Source: Pontibacter harenae
GTDB lineage: Bacteria; Bacteroidota; Bacteroidia; Cytophagales; Hymenobacteraceae
NCBI RefSeq assembly: GCF_020907245.1
Contig: NZ_JAJJWH010000005.1
Span: 62,001-126,000, forward strand
Length of the DNA stretch: 64,000 nt
Direction of reading: 5' to 3'
Below are positions 17,831 through 26,927 of the stretch, piece after piece. Position 1 is the first letter of the stretch, and each line of letters begins with the position of its first letter. The position numbers and the translations under genes are program-made. A model generated the notes under the pieces. That model had not been told where the DNA came from. It saw nothing but the letters and a program-made list of their open reading frames with translations, and made no database searches.

Positions 17831-18259
17831 TTAAAATATCAGGTTTTCTTTAAACTTGAGTGTTAGCGGATCAAACTGCTTTATGTACTGAACTAATGGT
17901 GTTTTAAGCATCCTTTCAATAGTTTCCTGCGGACACAGTTGCTGCAAGGCTCCCGAAATTTGCAGAATATAATCATACTCCTTTATATCTGGTAGTAGAA
18001 AAGATTTTTTGAGAGGACTAGTGCCAAGGGCCCTGTTCTTACAAAGTCGTACTACACTGTGTTCAGAAATAAATTCATAATTTGAAATGATAAGCCGCTC
18101 TTTACCAGAAAGGTCATAGCAAAGGTCGGTTTTCTTTATCAAGTGTAAATTTAATAGTTTATTTATTGCCCATGCAAGTTTATATTCTTTATATGGCGAG
18201 ACTAGTCCATAAAGATGGAAATTGTAATCGTATTCTATGTCTAAATGAAGTACTCTCAT
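17831..18259 (-). CDS. IPExxxVDY-family protein
   Basis: A 142-residue protein of the small Bacteroidota family named for its IPExxxVDY motif; here the motif region reads LPDIKEYDYIL. The function is unknown. The frame can be extended to a TTG at 18340, but the ATG at 18259 gives the family-like beginning MRVLHLDIEYDYNFHLYG, and the extra 27 residues look like untranslated sequence. Its place between pyk and the divergent acpP-fabF-rnc block is a conserved Bacteroidota neighbourhood, as I recall, which is the main support for the assignment. Confidence 0.75.
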   Translation of the reverse strand: MRVLHLDIEYDYNFHLYGLVSPYKEYKLAWAINKLLNLHLIKKTDLCYDLSGKERLIISNYEFISEHSVVRLCKNRALGTSPLKKSFLLPDIKEYDYILQISGALQQLCPQETIERMLKTPLVQYIKQFDPLTLKFKENLIF

Positions 18260-18355
18260 GCTTAAATCTGTGCAATCTACAAAATAAAGAGCTATGGAAG
18301 CAATTCTTCTGAAAAGGTATAAAAGTTTTGTTATTGCCAAAGAGCGTAATTTTTT

Positions 18356-18386
18356 TTGACATTGTCTGTTGAAAGTTATTTCTTTG
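18356..18386 (+). promoter_or_regulatory. acpP promoter
   Basis: TTG (18356-18358), a 20-base spacer and TTTCTTTG (18379-18386, one mismatch to TAnnTTTG) lie 30 bases before the acpP ATG, giving a very short leader. Confidence 0.55.
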
Positions 18387-18415
18387 CACAGTGTTTTAAT
18401 AAACTATAAGAAAAA

Positions 18416-18652
18416 ATGTCAGAAATCGCAGAAAAAGTAAAAGCTATCATCATCGATAAGCTTGGTGTGGAAGAGTCAGAAGTTACTCCTGAGGCTAGCT
18501 TCACAAATGACCTTGGCGCTGATTCGCTGGATACAGTTGAGCTTATCATGGAATTCGAAAAAGAATTCAACGTATCTATCCCAGATGATCAGGCTGAAAA
18601 TATTGCAACTGTAGGTCAGGCAGTAAGCTACCTGGAAGAGCACGCAAAATAA
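18416..18652 (+). CDS. acpP: Acyl carrier protein
   Basis: A 78-residue acidic carrier of fatty-acid synthesis intermediates. The phosphopantetheine attachment site is Ser37 in [10 protein letters not shown], followed by helix III ([19 protein letters not shown]). First gene of acpP-fabF-rnc, a widely conserved cluster. Confidence 0.98.
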   Translation: MSEIAEKVKAIIIDKLGVEESEVTPEASFTNDLGADSLDTVELIMEFEKEFNVSIPDDQAENIATVGQAVSYLEEHAK

Positions 18653-18713
18653 CATCCTTCCTTAATCAAATAAGTATAATATTTTTCTACTATCTATCCT
18701 CTACTAGCAGCTT

Positions 18714-19967
18714 ATGGAGCTTAAGAGAGTTGTAGTTACTGGGCTGGGTGCACTCACGCCAGTTGGTAATACCGTTGCAGAGTACTGGAATGGCTTAACT
18801 AATGGCGTGAGTGGCGCAGCGCCTATCACTCGTTTCGATGCGAGTAAGTTTAAAACTCAATTTGCCTGTGAAGTAAAAGGATACGACGCAGAAAAATACT
18901 TCGACCGTAAAGAGGCCCGTAAAATGGACCTTTTCTCTCAGTTTGCAATGGTGGTTGCCGAAGAGGCAGTTAACGATGCTAAGCTGATTGACAGCGGTAT
19001 AGACCCTGATCGCATAGGCGTGATATGGGGTTCGGGCATCGGCGGTTTGCGTACTTTTCAAGAAGAATGCGTGAATTTTGCCAATGGCGACGGTACACCA
19101 CGCTTCAATCCCTTCTTTATCCCGAAAATGATCGCCGACATCAGCGCTGGTCATATTTCTATCAAGTACGGTTTTAGAGGTCCTAACTTTGTAACTGTTT
19201 CGGCATGTGCTTCTGCTACAAACGCCCTGATCGACTCGTTTAACTATATCCGTTTGGGTATGGCCGACGTGATTGTGAGTGGTGGCTCTGAAGCAGCTGT
19301 AACAGAGGCTGGTGTAGGCGGTTTTAATGCCTTGAAAGCCCTTTCAGAGCGTAACGACTCTCCAGAGACTGCTTCACGCCCATTTGACCAGGACCGTGAC
19401 GGTTTTGTGTTAGGTGAGGGAGCAGGTGCACTTGTGCTGGAAGAGTACGAACATGCCAAGGCACGCGGTGCAAAAATATACGCTGAGGTAATAGGAGGCG
19501 GTATGTCTGCCGATGCTTACCACATTACAGCACCACACCCAGATGGTTTAGGTGCATTGAATGTAATGAAAAACGTATTGCGCGATGCTGGTATCAAGCC
19601 TGAGGAAGTAGATTACATTAACGTACACGGTACATCTACACCACTTGGTGATGTAAGCGAGGTTAAAGCTATCCAGACAGTGTTTGGTGACCATGCTTAT
19701 AACCTGAACATTAGCTCTACCAAGTCTATGACAGGACATTTGTTGGGAGCAGCTGGCGCTATTGAGGCAATTGCTTCTATTCTGGCTATCCAGAACAATG
19801 TGGTGCCGCCAACCATCAACCATTTCACAGACGACGAAAACTTTGATCAGAAGCTGAACTTTACATTCAATAAAGCGCAGGAGCGTGAAGTAAAGATTGC
19901 TTTGAGCAACACCTTTGGCTTTGGTGGACACAATACCTCTGTTTTATTCCGTCAAGTGAACGATTAG
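18714..19967 (+). CDS. fabF: Beta-ketoacyl-[acyl-carrier-protein] synthase II
   Basis: Condenses acyl-ACP with malonyl-ACP in fatty-acid elongation. The 417 residues carry the nucleophile in VSACASATNAL, the first catalytic histidine in HGTSTPLGD, the lysine/GHLLGAAGA segment with the second histidine, and the C-terminal NTFGFGGHN glycine loop. The length is standard. Located 61 bases after acpP. Its TAG stop shares one base with the GTG start of rnc. Confidence 0.98.
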   Translation: MELKRVVVTGLGALTPVGNTVAEYWNGLTNGVSGAAPITRFDASKFKTQFACEVKGYDAEKYFDRKEARKMDLFSQFAMVVAEEAVNDAKLIDSGIDPDRIGVIWGSGIGGLRTFQEECVNFANGDGTPRFNPFFIPKMIADISAGHISIKYGFRGPNFVTVSACASATNALIDSFNYIRLGMADVIVSGGSEAAVTEAGVGGFNALKALSERNDSPETASRPFDQDRDGFVLGEGAGALVLEEYEHAKARGAKIYAEVIGGGMSADAYHITAPHPDGLGALNVMKNVLRDAGIKPEEVDYINVHGTSTPLGDVSEVKAIQTVFGDHAYNLNISSTKSMTGHLLGAAGAIEAIASILAIQNNVVPPTINHFTDDENFDQKLNFTFNKAQEREVKIALSNTFGFGGHNTSVLFRQVND

Positions 19968-20707
19968 TGTTTGGGCCTATAAAACCAGTTCTGCGCGTTT
20001 ATCAACGGCTGTTTACCAGAGATGGAGAATTAGTACGTGCTATTGCTGGTATTACAGGAAGCTCTCCAGATAATTTACGTCTGTACAAGCTTGCTCTTAC
20101 CCACACTTCTTTTGCCAGACAGGCAGCAGCGGGAAAACTCGAGACGAATGAACGCCTCGAGTTTTTAGGTGATGCCATATTGGGTGCAGTGGTGGCCGAG
20201 CATCTTTTTAAGAAATTTCCTTACGAAGACGAAGGCTTCCTTACCGAAATCCGATCACGTATTGTTAACCGCGAATCGCTTAACCAGATTGCACTTAAAA
20301 TCGGGTTAAATTTATTGGTTAAAGTTGATACCTCCAGCCATAGTATGCGGCATAAGTCAGTAAATGGCAATGCGCTGGAGGCACTTGTAGGCGCTATTTA
20401 CCTTGATAAGGGGTATGACGACACACGCCATTTTATCCTCAAAAAACTGGTTAAGCCTCACGTAGATATTCATAACCTCGTAAGCACTACAGCTAACTTC
20501 AAAAGCAAGCTTATTGAGTGGGCACAAAGCCAAAACCTAGATATCCGCTTCGACATAGTGAAGCGAAAACAACAGGGCAACACCACCGAGTTTACCTCCG
20601 AAGTACAAATAGATGGTAAACCTATTGCCGTGGGCGCTGGTTTATCTAAGAAAAAAGCCGACCAAGCCGCTGCCGAAAAAGCACTTCAATTCCTCAAAAT
20701 AGAGTAG
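19967..20707 (+). CDS. rnc: Ribonuclease III
   Basis: Double-strand-specific endoribonuclease for rRNA and mRNA processing. The 246 residues contain the signature ERLEFLGDAILG, the second acidic cluster NALEALVGAIYLDKG and a C-terminal dsRNA-binding domain (FKSKLIEWAQ to KKKADQAAAEKAL). The start is GTG at 19967, overlapping the fabF stop by one base; this gives MFGPIKPVLRVYQRLF, a plausible Bacteroidota N-terminal extension, and implies translational coupling. Confidence 0.95.
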   Translation: MFGPIKPVLRVYQRLFTRDGELVRAIAGITGSSPDNLRLYKLALTHTSFARQAAAGKLETNERLEFLGDAILGAVVAEHLFKKFPYEDEGFLTEIRSRIVNRESLNQIALKIGLNLLVKVDTSSHSMRHKSVNGNALEALVGAIYLDKGYDDTRHFILKKLVKPHVDIHNLVSTTANFKSKLIEWAQSQNLDIRFDIVKRKQQGNTTEFTSEVQIDGKPIAVGAGLSKKKADQAAAEKALQFLKIE

Positions 20708-20867
20708 TTTCTGGTTTTATTTTTACCTGGTTCAGAATTTTTGAACGCAGGCATCTTGCTTTTTTAGGAGGAGCATGTGCCTCTGTATGCATTTATTCAA
20801 AAGCCATTTAAATAAATTTGAGTCATAACGTTTAACTTGCTCCTCTATAGTTGCGTTATAATCTCTC

Positions 20868-22751
20868 ATGAAGGAAACCAGATTAAACCTAGCGGGTGCT
20901 GCACTAAACCAAACCCCCATCGATTGGGACCAAAACCTGCAGAATATAAAAGATGCCATTTCAGAGGCACAAGCCAATAATGTTGACATTCTCTTATTGC
21001 CCGAATTGTGCATTACGGGCTATGGCTGCGAAGATCTTTTCCTAAGCCCTTGGGTATCGGAGGTGGCTTTTGAAAAGCTGTTGCAGGTGAAGGAGTGGTG
21101 TGAACAAATTACGGTTTGTGTAGGGGTGCCCGTGCTCATAGACGCTAAAGTATATAATACTGCCTGCGTCATCAAAAACAAGGAGATTGTGGGCTTTACG
21201 GCCAAACAGTTTCTGGCGAATGACGGTGTGCATTACGAACCACGTTGGTTTACGCCCTGGCCTGCGGATGAGGTGAAGGAGTTTGAGATGTTTGGGCAGC
21301 AGTATCCTATCGGAGACATAATTTATGAAGAGCAGGGGGTAAAGTTTGCTTTCGAGATTTGTGAGGATGCCTGGCGACCTAACAGGCCAGCTGAGCGTCA
21401 CATGCCTAAAGGTGTGCAGCTTATACTTAACCCAAGCGCCAGCCACTTTGCTCTAAGCAAAACAGATCTGCGGCACAGGTTGGTAGTAGAGGCTTCTAAG
21501 AAATACCAATGCGCTTACCTGTATGCAAACTTACTTGGTAACGAAGCAGGCCGCATGATTTACGATGGGGAGGTGCTTATTGCCCAAAACGGAAAGCTGA
21601 TAAGGCGTAACGAGCTTCTTTGTTTTAAGAGCGTAGACATGGAAGTGGCTGAAGTTTGCTTTGGAGAGAATCCTGAGATAGAAGAAACCATAGAATATTT
21701 GCCTCCTATAGATGAGTGTAAAGAAGTTATAGCTGCTCTTAGCCTTGCCTTATTCGATTATATGCGCAAAAGCCGCAGTCGTGGATTTGTGTTGTCATTA
21801 AGCGGTGGCGCCGATTCCTCTTTATGTGCTGTAGCAGTGGCCGAAATGGTACGCCGCGGCATAGAAAGCTTGGGTGTAGTGCTTTTTGTTTCTAAGCTTG
21901 GAATGTTTCCTCTGAAGGATGTGGCTTACTTTGAAAACCTGCCTGAAGGAGAGGTACAGAAAGCTATTGTTAATCGATTACTTACCTGTGCCTACCAAGG
22001 TACAGTAAATTCCTCCGACGACACTTATAATTCTGCAAAAGAACTGGCCGATTCGATAGGCGCTGTTTTCTACAACTGGACCATAGACGACGAAGTGGAA
22101 GGTTACACCTCCAAAATTGAGAGCGTGCTGGAGAGGCCGCTGACATGGGAAGAGGATGACCTGACCTTGCAAAATATACAGGCTCGTGTTCGTGCTCCTG
22201 GCATCTGGATGCTGGCCAACATTAAAGGGGCCTTGCTGATGGCTACCTCAAACCGAAGCGAAGCGGCCGTAGGTTATGCTACCATGGATGGCGATACAGC
22301 TGGCGGTATATCACCCATAGCGGGTATTGACAAGGCTTTTATTCGGGAACTGCTGATCTGGATGCAGTTGGAGCTGGGCTTCGAGGGGCTGCAGTATGTG
22401 AACAAGCTACAACCTACTGCCGAACTGCGACCTTCGTCTGAAAGCCAGACAGACGAAAAAGACCTGATGCCTTATGAGATTCTTAACATGATAGAGCGGC
22501 TGGCTTTCTATGACAGACTTTCGCCAGAGGAAGTACATGCTAAGCTCGTAGCTGATAGCATTGCCCCAGCCGATAAAGCCCGAGAGTATATTGTAAAGTT
22601 TTATACGCTGTGGTCCAGAAACCAATGGAAGCGAGAGCGCTATGCACTGTCTTTCCACCTCGATGATTACAACCTGGACCCACGCAGCTGGCTTCGCTTC
22701 CCAATCTTGAGCGGAGGCTTTAGAGAAGAGCTTCAGCAGGTAAGGGGCTAA
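20868..22751 (+). CDS. nadE: Glutamine-dependent NAD+ synthetase
   Basis: Amidates deamido-NAD+ to NAD+, the final step of NAD synthesis. The 627 residues form two domains. The N-terminal nitrilase-type glutaminase has the Glu of LLPELCITGYG (Glu46) and the Cys of FEICEDAW; the C-terminal synthetase has the P-loop SLSGGADSSL and the MATSNRSEAAVGY segment. The domain fusion means ammonia is drawn from glutamine. A hairpin terminator follows before lgt. Confidence 0.96.
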   Translation: MKETRLNLAGAALNQTPIDWDQNLQNIKDAISEAQANNVDILLLPELCITGYGCEDLFLSPWVSEVAFEKLLQVKEWCEQITVCVGVPVLIDAKVYNTACVIKNKEIVGFTAKQFLANDGVHYEPRWFTPWPADEVKEFEMFGQQYPIGDIIYEEQGVKFAFEICEDAWRPNRPAERHMPKGVQLILNPSASHFALSKTDLRHRLVVEASKKYQCAYLYANLLGNEAGRMIYDGEVLIAQNGKLIRRNELLCFKSVDMEVAEVCFGENPEIEETIEYLPPIDECKEVIAALSLALFDYMRKSRSRGFVLSLSGGADSSLCAVAVAEMVRRGIESLGVVLFVSKLGMFPLKDVAYFENLPEGEVQKAIVNRLLTCAYQGTVNSSDDTYNSAKELADSIGAVFYNWTIDDEVEGYTSKIESVLERPLTWEEDDLTLQNIQARVRAPGIWMLANIKGALLMATSNRSEAAVGYATMDGDTAGGISPIAGIDKAFIRELLIWMQLELGFEGLQYVNKLQPTAELRPSSESQTDEKDLMPYEILNMIERLAFYDRLSPEEVHAKLVADSIAPADKAREYIVKFYTLWSRNQWKRERYALSFHLDDYNLDPRSWLRFPILSGGFREELQQVRG

Positions 22752-22770
22752 ACTTATTTAGTTTAGCTAC

Positions 22771-22810
22771 AATAGCCTCATCTGACTTCGGCGGGTGAGG
22801 CTATTTATAT
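22771..22810 (+). terminator. nadE terminator
   Basis: A 10-bp stem (22771-22780 with 22796-22805) with a 15-base loop, followed by an AT-rich tail. The T-tract is weak. Confidence 0.55.
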
Positions 22811-22859
22811 ATAGGCACTTTGCATACAGCTTTACGTTTTTTCCATATTCTATTTATCG

Positions 22860-22867
22860 TAACTTTG
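22860..22867 (+). promoter_or_regulatory. lgt -7 box
   Basis: TAACTTTG matches TAnnTTTG exactly, 20 bases before the lgt ATG; no exact TTG at -33. If used, the leader would be only about 14 bases. Confidence 0.4.
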
Positions 22868-22887
22868 GAGGGAATAGAATCAACCTT

Positions 22888-23730
22888 ATGAGTATTTTAA
22901 ACTATATAACCTGGAACGTAGATCCTGAGATTTTCAGCTTTGGCTTTTTGTCAGTTAGGTGGTACGGACTATTTTTTGCGCTGGCATTTGTATTTGGGCA
23001 AATTATCATCTCCAAAATATATGTAGCCGAAGGCCGCACCGAGGGCGATGTAGATCTGCTGACACTTTATATGATTATCGGAACCGTAGTTGGCGCTCGT
23101 TTAGGCCATACATTGTTCTATGATCCTGATTATTACCTGAGTAACCCGCTGGAGATTCTGATGATCTGGAAAGGTGGCTTGGCGAGCCACGGTGCCACTA
23201 TAGGTATATTGTTGGCTCTTTGGATGTTCAGCCGCAAGTATAAGTTCGATTATATGTGGGTGCTGGATCGTATTGTGATTGTGGTGGCTTTGGGCGGTTT
23301 CTTTATTAGGATGGGTAACCTGATGAATTCAGAAATTTTCGGAAAACCTACCGACTTACCCTGGGGATTTATATTTGAGCGAAGTATGCAGTACTCTCAT
23401 GTTCCGCGCCACCCTACACAGTTATACGAAGGTTTAGTTGCGCTTCTGCTTTTCGTGCTTTTGTATTGGTTATGGAAGAAGTATAAAAGTGCCCTGCCTA
23501 GAGGCTTACTCTTTGGAATATTCGTGACGGTTTTGTTCACGTCTCGTCTGCTCATAGAGTTTTTAAAAGAAAATCAGGAAGCATTTGAAGACGAACTGAT
23601 ACTTAATATGGGCCAGTTGCTAAGTATACCGCTTATTCTTGCTGGGTTATTCATCCTGTTCAGGGTGTGGCAGAAGCCAACATCCGTATTGCCTGGCGGC
23701 AGGCTAACAGCAGCAAACAGTAAAAAGTAA
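22888..23730 (+). CDS. lgt: Phosphatidylglycerol-prolipoprotein diacylglyceryl transferase
   Basis: Attaches diacylglycerol to the lipobox cysteine of prolipoproteins at the inner membrane. The 280 residues have about seven membrane segments, the RWYGLFFALAF motif, GARLGHTLFYDPDYY, the Lgt signature GGFFIRMGNLMNSEIFGKPT, and the H-G-A segment WKGGLASHGATIG. A GTG-initiated extension to 22795 is possible but overlaps the upstream terminator; the ATG at 22888 gives the family N-terminus. The C-terminal tail is basic. Confidence 0.95.
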   Translation: MSILNYITWNVDPEIFSFGFLSVRWYGLFFALAFVFGQIIISKIYVAEGRTEGDVDLLTLYMIIGTVVGARLGHTLFYDPDYYLSNPLEILMIWKGGLASHGATIGILLALWMFSRKYKFDYMWVLDRIVIVVALGGFFIRMGNLMNSEIFGKPTDLPWGFIFERSMQYSHVPRHPTQLYEGLVALLLFVLLYWLWKKYKSALPRGLLFGIFVTVLFTSRLLIEFLKENQEAFEDELILNMGQLLSIPLILAGLFILFRVWQKPTSVLPGGRLTAANSKK

Positions 23731-23745
23731 TACAATAAGTGATAT

Positions 23746-23787
23746 ACAACAAAAAGGGCTGCTAGCATTAGCGGCCCTTTTTGTTGT
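23746..23787. terminator. Bidirectional terminator between lgt and the convergent gene
   Basis: A long stem of about 19 bp with one wobble (23746-23764 with 23769-23787) around a GCAT loop. It has A5 on one side and T5 on the other, so it can act on both strands. Confidence 0.88.
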
Positions 23788-23801
23788 ACCTGAGGTTAAG
23801 C

Positions 23802-24647
23802 TTAGTTGAGGCTGTATCTGTACAAATTGCCACCTTCGCTAGTTATTATCAGCGTGTTCGCATCTTCAAAAGCAACGGCTTCGGTTTGGCCTGTGCCTGG
23901 GAAAGAAATGTCTTGGTAGTCTTGTTCATAAAACGTAGCAATATTGCTCACGTTGTTAAACAAGTGTAACTTCCCTTCGCTCAGCAGTACTACCTGGTCG
24001 CCTGCAGGGCTAACATCGGCACTGGTTATAAGGCTATTGATGTTTATTTTTCCGATAAGCTTTGCCTGGTGCTGACCTGGCTGGTCTGGCAAGCGATATA
24101 CCTTGGCTGTTTCACCTCTGCCCCTGTCTTTGCTGATAATGTATAGGCTTCCGCCGTGCCAGAAAATAGCTTCAGAATCAAAATTCCTGTCTTTCTTTTT
24201 AGGTGGAAACTCTTTCTGATCTTCATAACTGAAGCGTATAGCTTGAAGCTTGTTTAAGTTATTCAAGGGAGCTTTATAAACGGCGAGTTCTTTTCGTTTA
24301 TTAGCGTTATTGCCTGTGTCGGCAATGTAAATATTCCCTTGCGTGTCGCTCGAGAGGTCTTCCCAATCTACATTTGGCAACGATAGTTTATGCGTTTGCT
24401 GTATGTTGCCTTTGCTATCTATTTGGTAGAGGTATGGTTTATTGCCTGCATCGTTGTGTGTAAGGTACTGCTCTTGTTCGGGCAATTTAAGTATACCAGA
24501 GCTTTCCTCTACTTCTTTAGGTAAAGAGGCTAGCTTAGTCAGCTTTTCGGTTGCCTCTTGAGGACCTTTAAATTTATTACAAAATGCAAAAAACATAATA
24601 GCCACTAGCGTAGCAAGTATAAAAGCAATCTTAATCATAAGCTTCAT
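23802..24647 (-). CDS. Exported beta-propeller-like protein (SdiA-regulated-like)
   Basis: A 281-residue protein with one hydrophobic N-terminal segment ending AFCNKF. A cysteine is present, but phenylalanine at -1 is not a canonical lipobox, so lipidation is uncertain. The body contains SSGIL, THNDAGNKPYLYQID, DWEDLSSDTQGNIYIADTGNN and DSEAIFWHGGSLYIISKDRG, a pattern of repeated beta-blades seen in SdiA-regulated/YjiK-like and phytase-like propellers. No catalytic role can be assigned. It stands alone, convergent with lgt. Confidence 0.6.
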   Translation of the reverse strand: MKLMIKIAFILATLVAIMFFAFCNKFKGPQEATEKLTKLASLPKEVEESSGILKLPEQEQYLTHNDAGNKPYLYQIDSKGNIQQTHKLSLPNVDWEDLSSDTQGNIYIADTGNNANKRKELAVYKAPLNNLNKLQAIRFSYEDQKEFPPKKKDRNFDSEAIFWHGGSLYIISKDRGRGETAKVYRLPDQPGQHQAKLIGKININSLITSADVSPAGDQVVLLSEGKLHLFNNVSNIATFYEQDYQDISFPGTGQTEAVAFEDANTLIITSEGGNLYRYSLN

Positions 24648-24770
24648 GGGGTAGTAATTATGAGCGCGATACTGATTAACGTGAACCTACGTTAGCACGG
24701 TTTCATATATAGAAGCAAAAAATGTTTTAGTTTCATCCTAAAGATCAGGATAAACATCGTAAATAGGTAA

Positions 24771-25169
24771 ATGGACATCAGGAAGATAAAAGAAACGTGC
24801 TTGTATGTAACAGACCTGGAACAAACAAAAGAGTTCTACACTGGCAAGCTTGGGTTCGAATTGATAGGAGAGGTACCTGGTAGGCATGTGTTTTTTAGGG
24901 CAGGTGCATCGGTGCTGCTTTGCTTTATTTCTGAAGTGGCGAAAGAAGGGAAGACTTTGCCGCCACACTTTGGCTCTGGTAACTTACACCTGGCATTTGA
25001 AGTGGCAAAGTCTGATTATCAGCCTTGGAAAGACAAAGTAGAGGCAGCTGGTATAGCTGTTGAGCAGGAGTATGACTGGGGCGGTGGCTTCCTATCTTTT
25101 TACTTCCGTGACCCCGACGAACACCTGTTGGAATTAGTGATGGAAGGAATGTGGGAGCGGGGAGGATGA
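24771..25169 (+). CDS. VOC-family (glyoxalase/bleomycin-resistance fold) protein
   Basis: A 132-residue protein with the paired beta-alpha-beta-beta-beta units of the vicinal-oxygen-chelate fold: TCLYVTDLEQTKEFYTGKLGFEL in the first, HLAFEVAK and YFRDPDEHLLELV in the second. The His of NLHLAFE and the Glu of LLELV are in the usual metal-binding places. The family covers glyoxalase I, dioxygenases and antibiotic-binding proteins, and nothing here selects one. Confidence 0.85.
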   Translation: MDIRKIKETCLYVTDLEQTKEFYTGKLGFELIGEVPGRHVFFRAGASVLLCFISEVAKEGKTLPPHFGSGNLHLAFEVAKSDYQPWKDKVEAAGIAVEQEYDWGGGFLSFYFRDPDEHLLELVMEGMWERGG

Positions 25170-25183
25170 GAGTTAAGAATTAT

Positions 25184-25360
25184 GAATTAAAAATTAAGAA
25201 TTTCGATAAAGCGTAATGACCTAAGCGGTTTTTTGTGCTAACGCTGCTACAGCCACAATTTTAAGGAAGAGTAAAAACAAATCGAGGAGCAGTATTGCTC
25301 CTCGATTTGTTTAAGCACTTTAGCAGGTACCTCATTTTCTAATTTTTAATTTTTAATTAA
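25184..25360. repeat. AT-rich word-type inverted repeat around a terminator
   Basis: The left side (25184-25201) reads GAATTAAAAATTAAGAAT, preceded by related words (GTTAAGAATTAT). The right side (25334-25360) contains two copies of AATTTTTAATT. The arms are imperfect complements of each other. They enclose the perfect terminator stem at 25275-25312. Confidence 0.6.
25275..25312. terminator. Bidirectional terminator between the VOC and M28 genes
   Basis: A perfect 17-bp stem (25275-25291 with 25296-25312) with loop GTAT. The genes on both sides point toward it. Confidence 0.85.
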
Positions 25361-25365
25361 TGCAA

Positions 25366-26670
25366 CTACTGCCTCACCTGCGATTTATCTACACGAGAAG
25401 GTGTAGCGGTGCCATTCACGATGCTTTGAGAAGCTAGGGCAATTGCTCTGATCATGTTGGTAAGGTGTGGCATGTTCAGCATCTCAAATTCATCTTTCAC
25501 GGTGTGGTAAGTTTTATCCTGGTCTATCTGCACCGAAGAAATGGTATGAGCAGGCACACCCAAACGAGCCAAAGTGGCGTTGTCAGAGCGGTAGAATAGG
25601 TTCTGCTCAGGATATGGGTCTGGGTGTATGCTGTAGCTTGTTCCTTCCAGGCTTTTCTGCATCAGTTGGCCCATATCCGATCTTTCAAAGCCTGTGAGGT
25701 AGGCGCTGTTTGGTCCGAACTTAGAGGGTTTGCCCACCATCTCAATGTTAAACATAGCTACAATCTGATTTGGATCGAGTTGCTCTGAAAAGTATTTGGA
25801 ACCATAGCCTCCTATTTCTTCGGCAGTAAAAGCTACAAATAGCAGCGAGCGCTCAGGCTTGCCTTGCTTCTTATAATAATCCGCCAGCATCATCATGGCA
25901 GCTGTGCCAGAAGCATCATCGTCGGCTCCGTTGGCAATGCTATCCCCATCAACAGCTTTGCCTATACCTATGTGATCGTAGTGGCCAGAGAAAACAACAT
26001 ATTCATCTGTGCGCTTACCCTCAATCATGCCTCCCACGTTTGCAAGCGGCAACTGCTCCACGTTACTCGAAAGATTAATGGTATAACTGCCAGGGGTAAA
26101 CTGGTCTGTAAGCAGGTAAACTTTGCTGGCCTCTTTGCCCAAATCCGTTTTAACGGAGCTGCGGGTAAAGTAGCGCTGGAAGTTTTTAAAAGCTTGCTCG
26201 TGGCTTGGGTGTACTAAAACTAAGGCTTCTTCCTGCAAGCTTTGCGCTTTCATCAGTTCATCGCGCAGGTTAGCACCTTCTTTTATGGTAACTATTTGTC
26301 TTTGCTTGTCGGCCTGCCAGTTTAGTTGGGCTTGAGAGGTGCTGGCAAAGGCATTTTCAGGAGAGATGGTTTTACTGTTTAGCTGCGCCTGCACTTTGCC
26401 AGGCTTAACTCTGAATACCGTAAACTCCTGTTCGTAGTGAGCGTTACCAGGCAATGGCTTTAAGCCAATGCGCTTAAACTCTTGTGCTATAAAGTCTGCG
26501 GCTTTGTCTATACCTGGTGTAAAGGTAGAGCGGCCCTGCATATCATCGGCACTTAGCGTTTTAATAAGGCGCGTGGTTTCTTTTTCTGTAATGCTGGTAA
26601 CTTTTTGGGCAACAGCAGTGCTGCTAAAGCCAAGGGCTAAAGCGACGGCCCAAAGTTTATACTGTTTCAT
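25366..26670 (-). CDS. Exported M28-family zinc peptidase
   Basis: A 434-residue peptidase with a signal peptide (AVALALGFSSTAVAQ). The zinc-binding and catalytic residues of family M28 are visible: SGHYDHIG (His and Asp), NGADDDASGT (bridging Asp), FTAEEIGGYGS (Glu base and ligand) and LGVPAHTIS (final His). An inserted region before the catalytic core contains a PA-like segment. It would act as an aminopeptidase in the periplasm or at the cell surface. The start ATG at 26670 gives the signal peptide directly. Confidence 0.92.
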   Translation of the reverse strand: MKQYKLWAVALALGFSSTAVAQKVTSITEKETTRLIKTLSADDMQGRSTFTPGIDKAADFIAQEFKRIGLKPLPGNAHYEQEFTVFRVKPGKVQAQLNSKTISPENAFASTSQAQLNWQADKQRQIVTIKEGANLRDELMKAQSLQEEALVLVHPSHEQAFKNFQRYFTRSSVKTDLGKEASKVYLLTDQFTPGSYTINLSSNVEQLPLANVGGMIEGKRTDEYVVFSGHYDHIGIGKAVDGDSIANGADDDASGTAAMMMLADYYKKQGKPERSLLFVAFTAEEIGGYGSKYFSEQLDPNQIVAMFNIEMVGKPSKFGPNSAYLTGFERSDMGQLMQKSLEGTSYSIHPDPYPEQNLFYRSDNATLARLGVPAHTISSVQIDQDKTYHTVKDEFEMLNMPHLTNMIRAIALASQSIVNGTATPSRVDKSQVRQ

Positions 26671-26726
26671 TAGAAGCTATACTTGGTGTGGTTGTTTAAC
26701 TTTATACCGTAAAGTTTAGATTGGCA

Positions 26727-26759
26727 TAAAGATATAATAAACTTTAGAATTGCACCCAA
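26727..26759 (-). promoter_or_regulatory. Possible promoter of the M28 peptidase gene
   Basis: On the minus strand TTG (26757-26759), a 22-base spacer and TATCTTTA (26727-26734, one mismatch to TAnnTTTG). The predicted leader is about 50 bases. Confidence 0.4.
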
Positions 26760-26927
26760 TATAGCTGAAATATGGAAAATCAGGTTTAGACGAACCTGTT
26801 ACCGCGAAGTAGCTTGGTAGTTATGAATGCTTTGGAGTTACATCCAAACAGTTTTTTATTTAATGTAAAATACTCCTTTCTCTGTGGCTGCTTTAGGAAA
26901 AGGAGCTAACACTATAAGCCTTTATAC

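Noticed and set aside
18260-18340. N-terminal extension of the IPExxxVDY-type protein to a TTG
   Set aside because: The extension does not resemble the family N-terminus, which begins at the ATG at 18259.
22795-22887. GTG-initiated extension of lgt
   Set aside because: It would begin inside the nadE terminator and add 31 residues without family similarity; an exact -7 box lies within it.
24841-24870. GGTTCGAATT, resembling a tRNA T-loop
   Set aside because: It lies within the VOC-family gene and no cloverleaf can be formed around it. No tRNA was found in the window.
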